Source: Branchinecta lynchi (lineage: Eukaryota; Arthropoda; Branchiopoda; Anostraca; Branchinectidae). From it: a stretch of 64,000 bases of DNA. The notes beneath the pieces were generated by a model, which made no database searches, was not told the DNA's origin, and worked only from the letters and a program-made list of their open reading frames with translations. The translations under genes and the position numbers were made by a program. The stretch's first letter is position 1; every line of letters starts with the position of its first letter. Below are positions 63,986 through 64,000 of the stretch, piece by piece. The stretch spans positions 16,926,212-16,990,211 of the forward strand of contig JAKZAP010000021.1 in the NCBI GenBank assembly GCA_023053575.1, in the 5' to 3' direction.

Positions 63986-64000
63986 GAAGGAATATTTAAA

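Overview
The window looks like metazoan nuclear DNA, most likely from an invertebrate. Coding sequence is sparse and split into short exons by long introns with GT/AG borders. There are polyadenylation signals and tRNA-derived SINEs, and transposon debris is very dense. The lineage cannot be fixed from sequence alone. The four-cysteine secreted protein has an arthropod or crustacean look, but that is only an impression.

Two gene models are well supported because every exon junction keeps frame. (1) On the + strand, five exons between 1624 and 23052 form the 3' part of a gene that enters from the left edge. The 249 readable residues resemble the mesothelin/stereocilin/otoancorin superfamily and end in a hydrophobic tail typical of a GPI-anchor signal. 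An AATAAA lies 90 bp after the stop. (2) On the - strand, four coding exons between 48925 and 30889 encode a complete 274-residue secreted precursor. It has a signal peptide, a charged linker, a tetrabasic RKRR site and four cysteines near the C-terminus. Two extra 49-nt exon-like sequences (35910-35958 and 32449-32497) lie in its introns. They have the same phase class as exon 3, so they could be alternative exons.

The rest is mainly mobile-element material. It includes a decayed MULE-type transposase (25640-26240, - strand), a non-LTR reverse transcriptase C-terminal fragment (45233-45582), four copies of a tRNA-derived SINE, and a short element with a (GATT)n tail. Several MITE families can be bounded to the base by target-site duplications: TA (1845-2148), a 3-bp duplication (2285-2590 and 10987-11281), and TTAA for four unrelated-looking families (3107, 4367, 5129, 5330 and other copies). 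One TTAA element is nested in another at 5330-5751.

A fold-back family (28.7, 33.7, 34.5, 42.0, 44.7 and 63.5 kb) has long, in places perfect, inverted arms. Each arm carries a CTGANGA-hairpin-GAAA arrangement like a hammerhead ribozyme core. Tandem repeats are also prominent: a 280-bp satellite (1-1032), a 246-bp array made of two fused elements (6329-7090), a 24-bp minisatellite (12.7-14.4 kb), a 137-bp repeat (17.6-18.45 kb) and a 20-bp GC-rich repeat (61.46-61.70 kb).

Layout: 1-23.1 kb is gene 1 and its repeat-filled introns; 23.1-30.9 kb is intergenic repeats; 30.9-48.9 kb is gene 2 and its introns; 48.9-64 kb shows no recognisable gene, only repeats and unassigned AT-rich DNA. All boundaries were read by eye.
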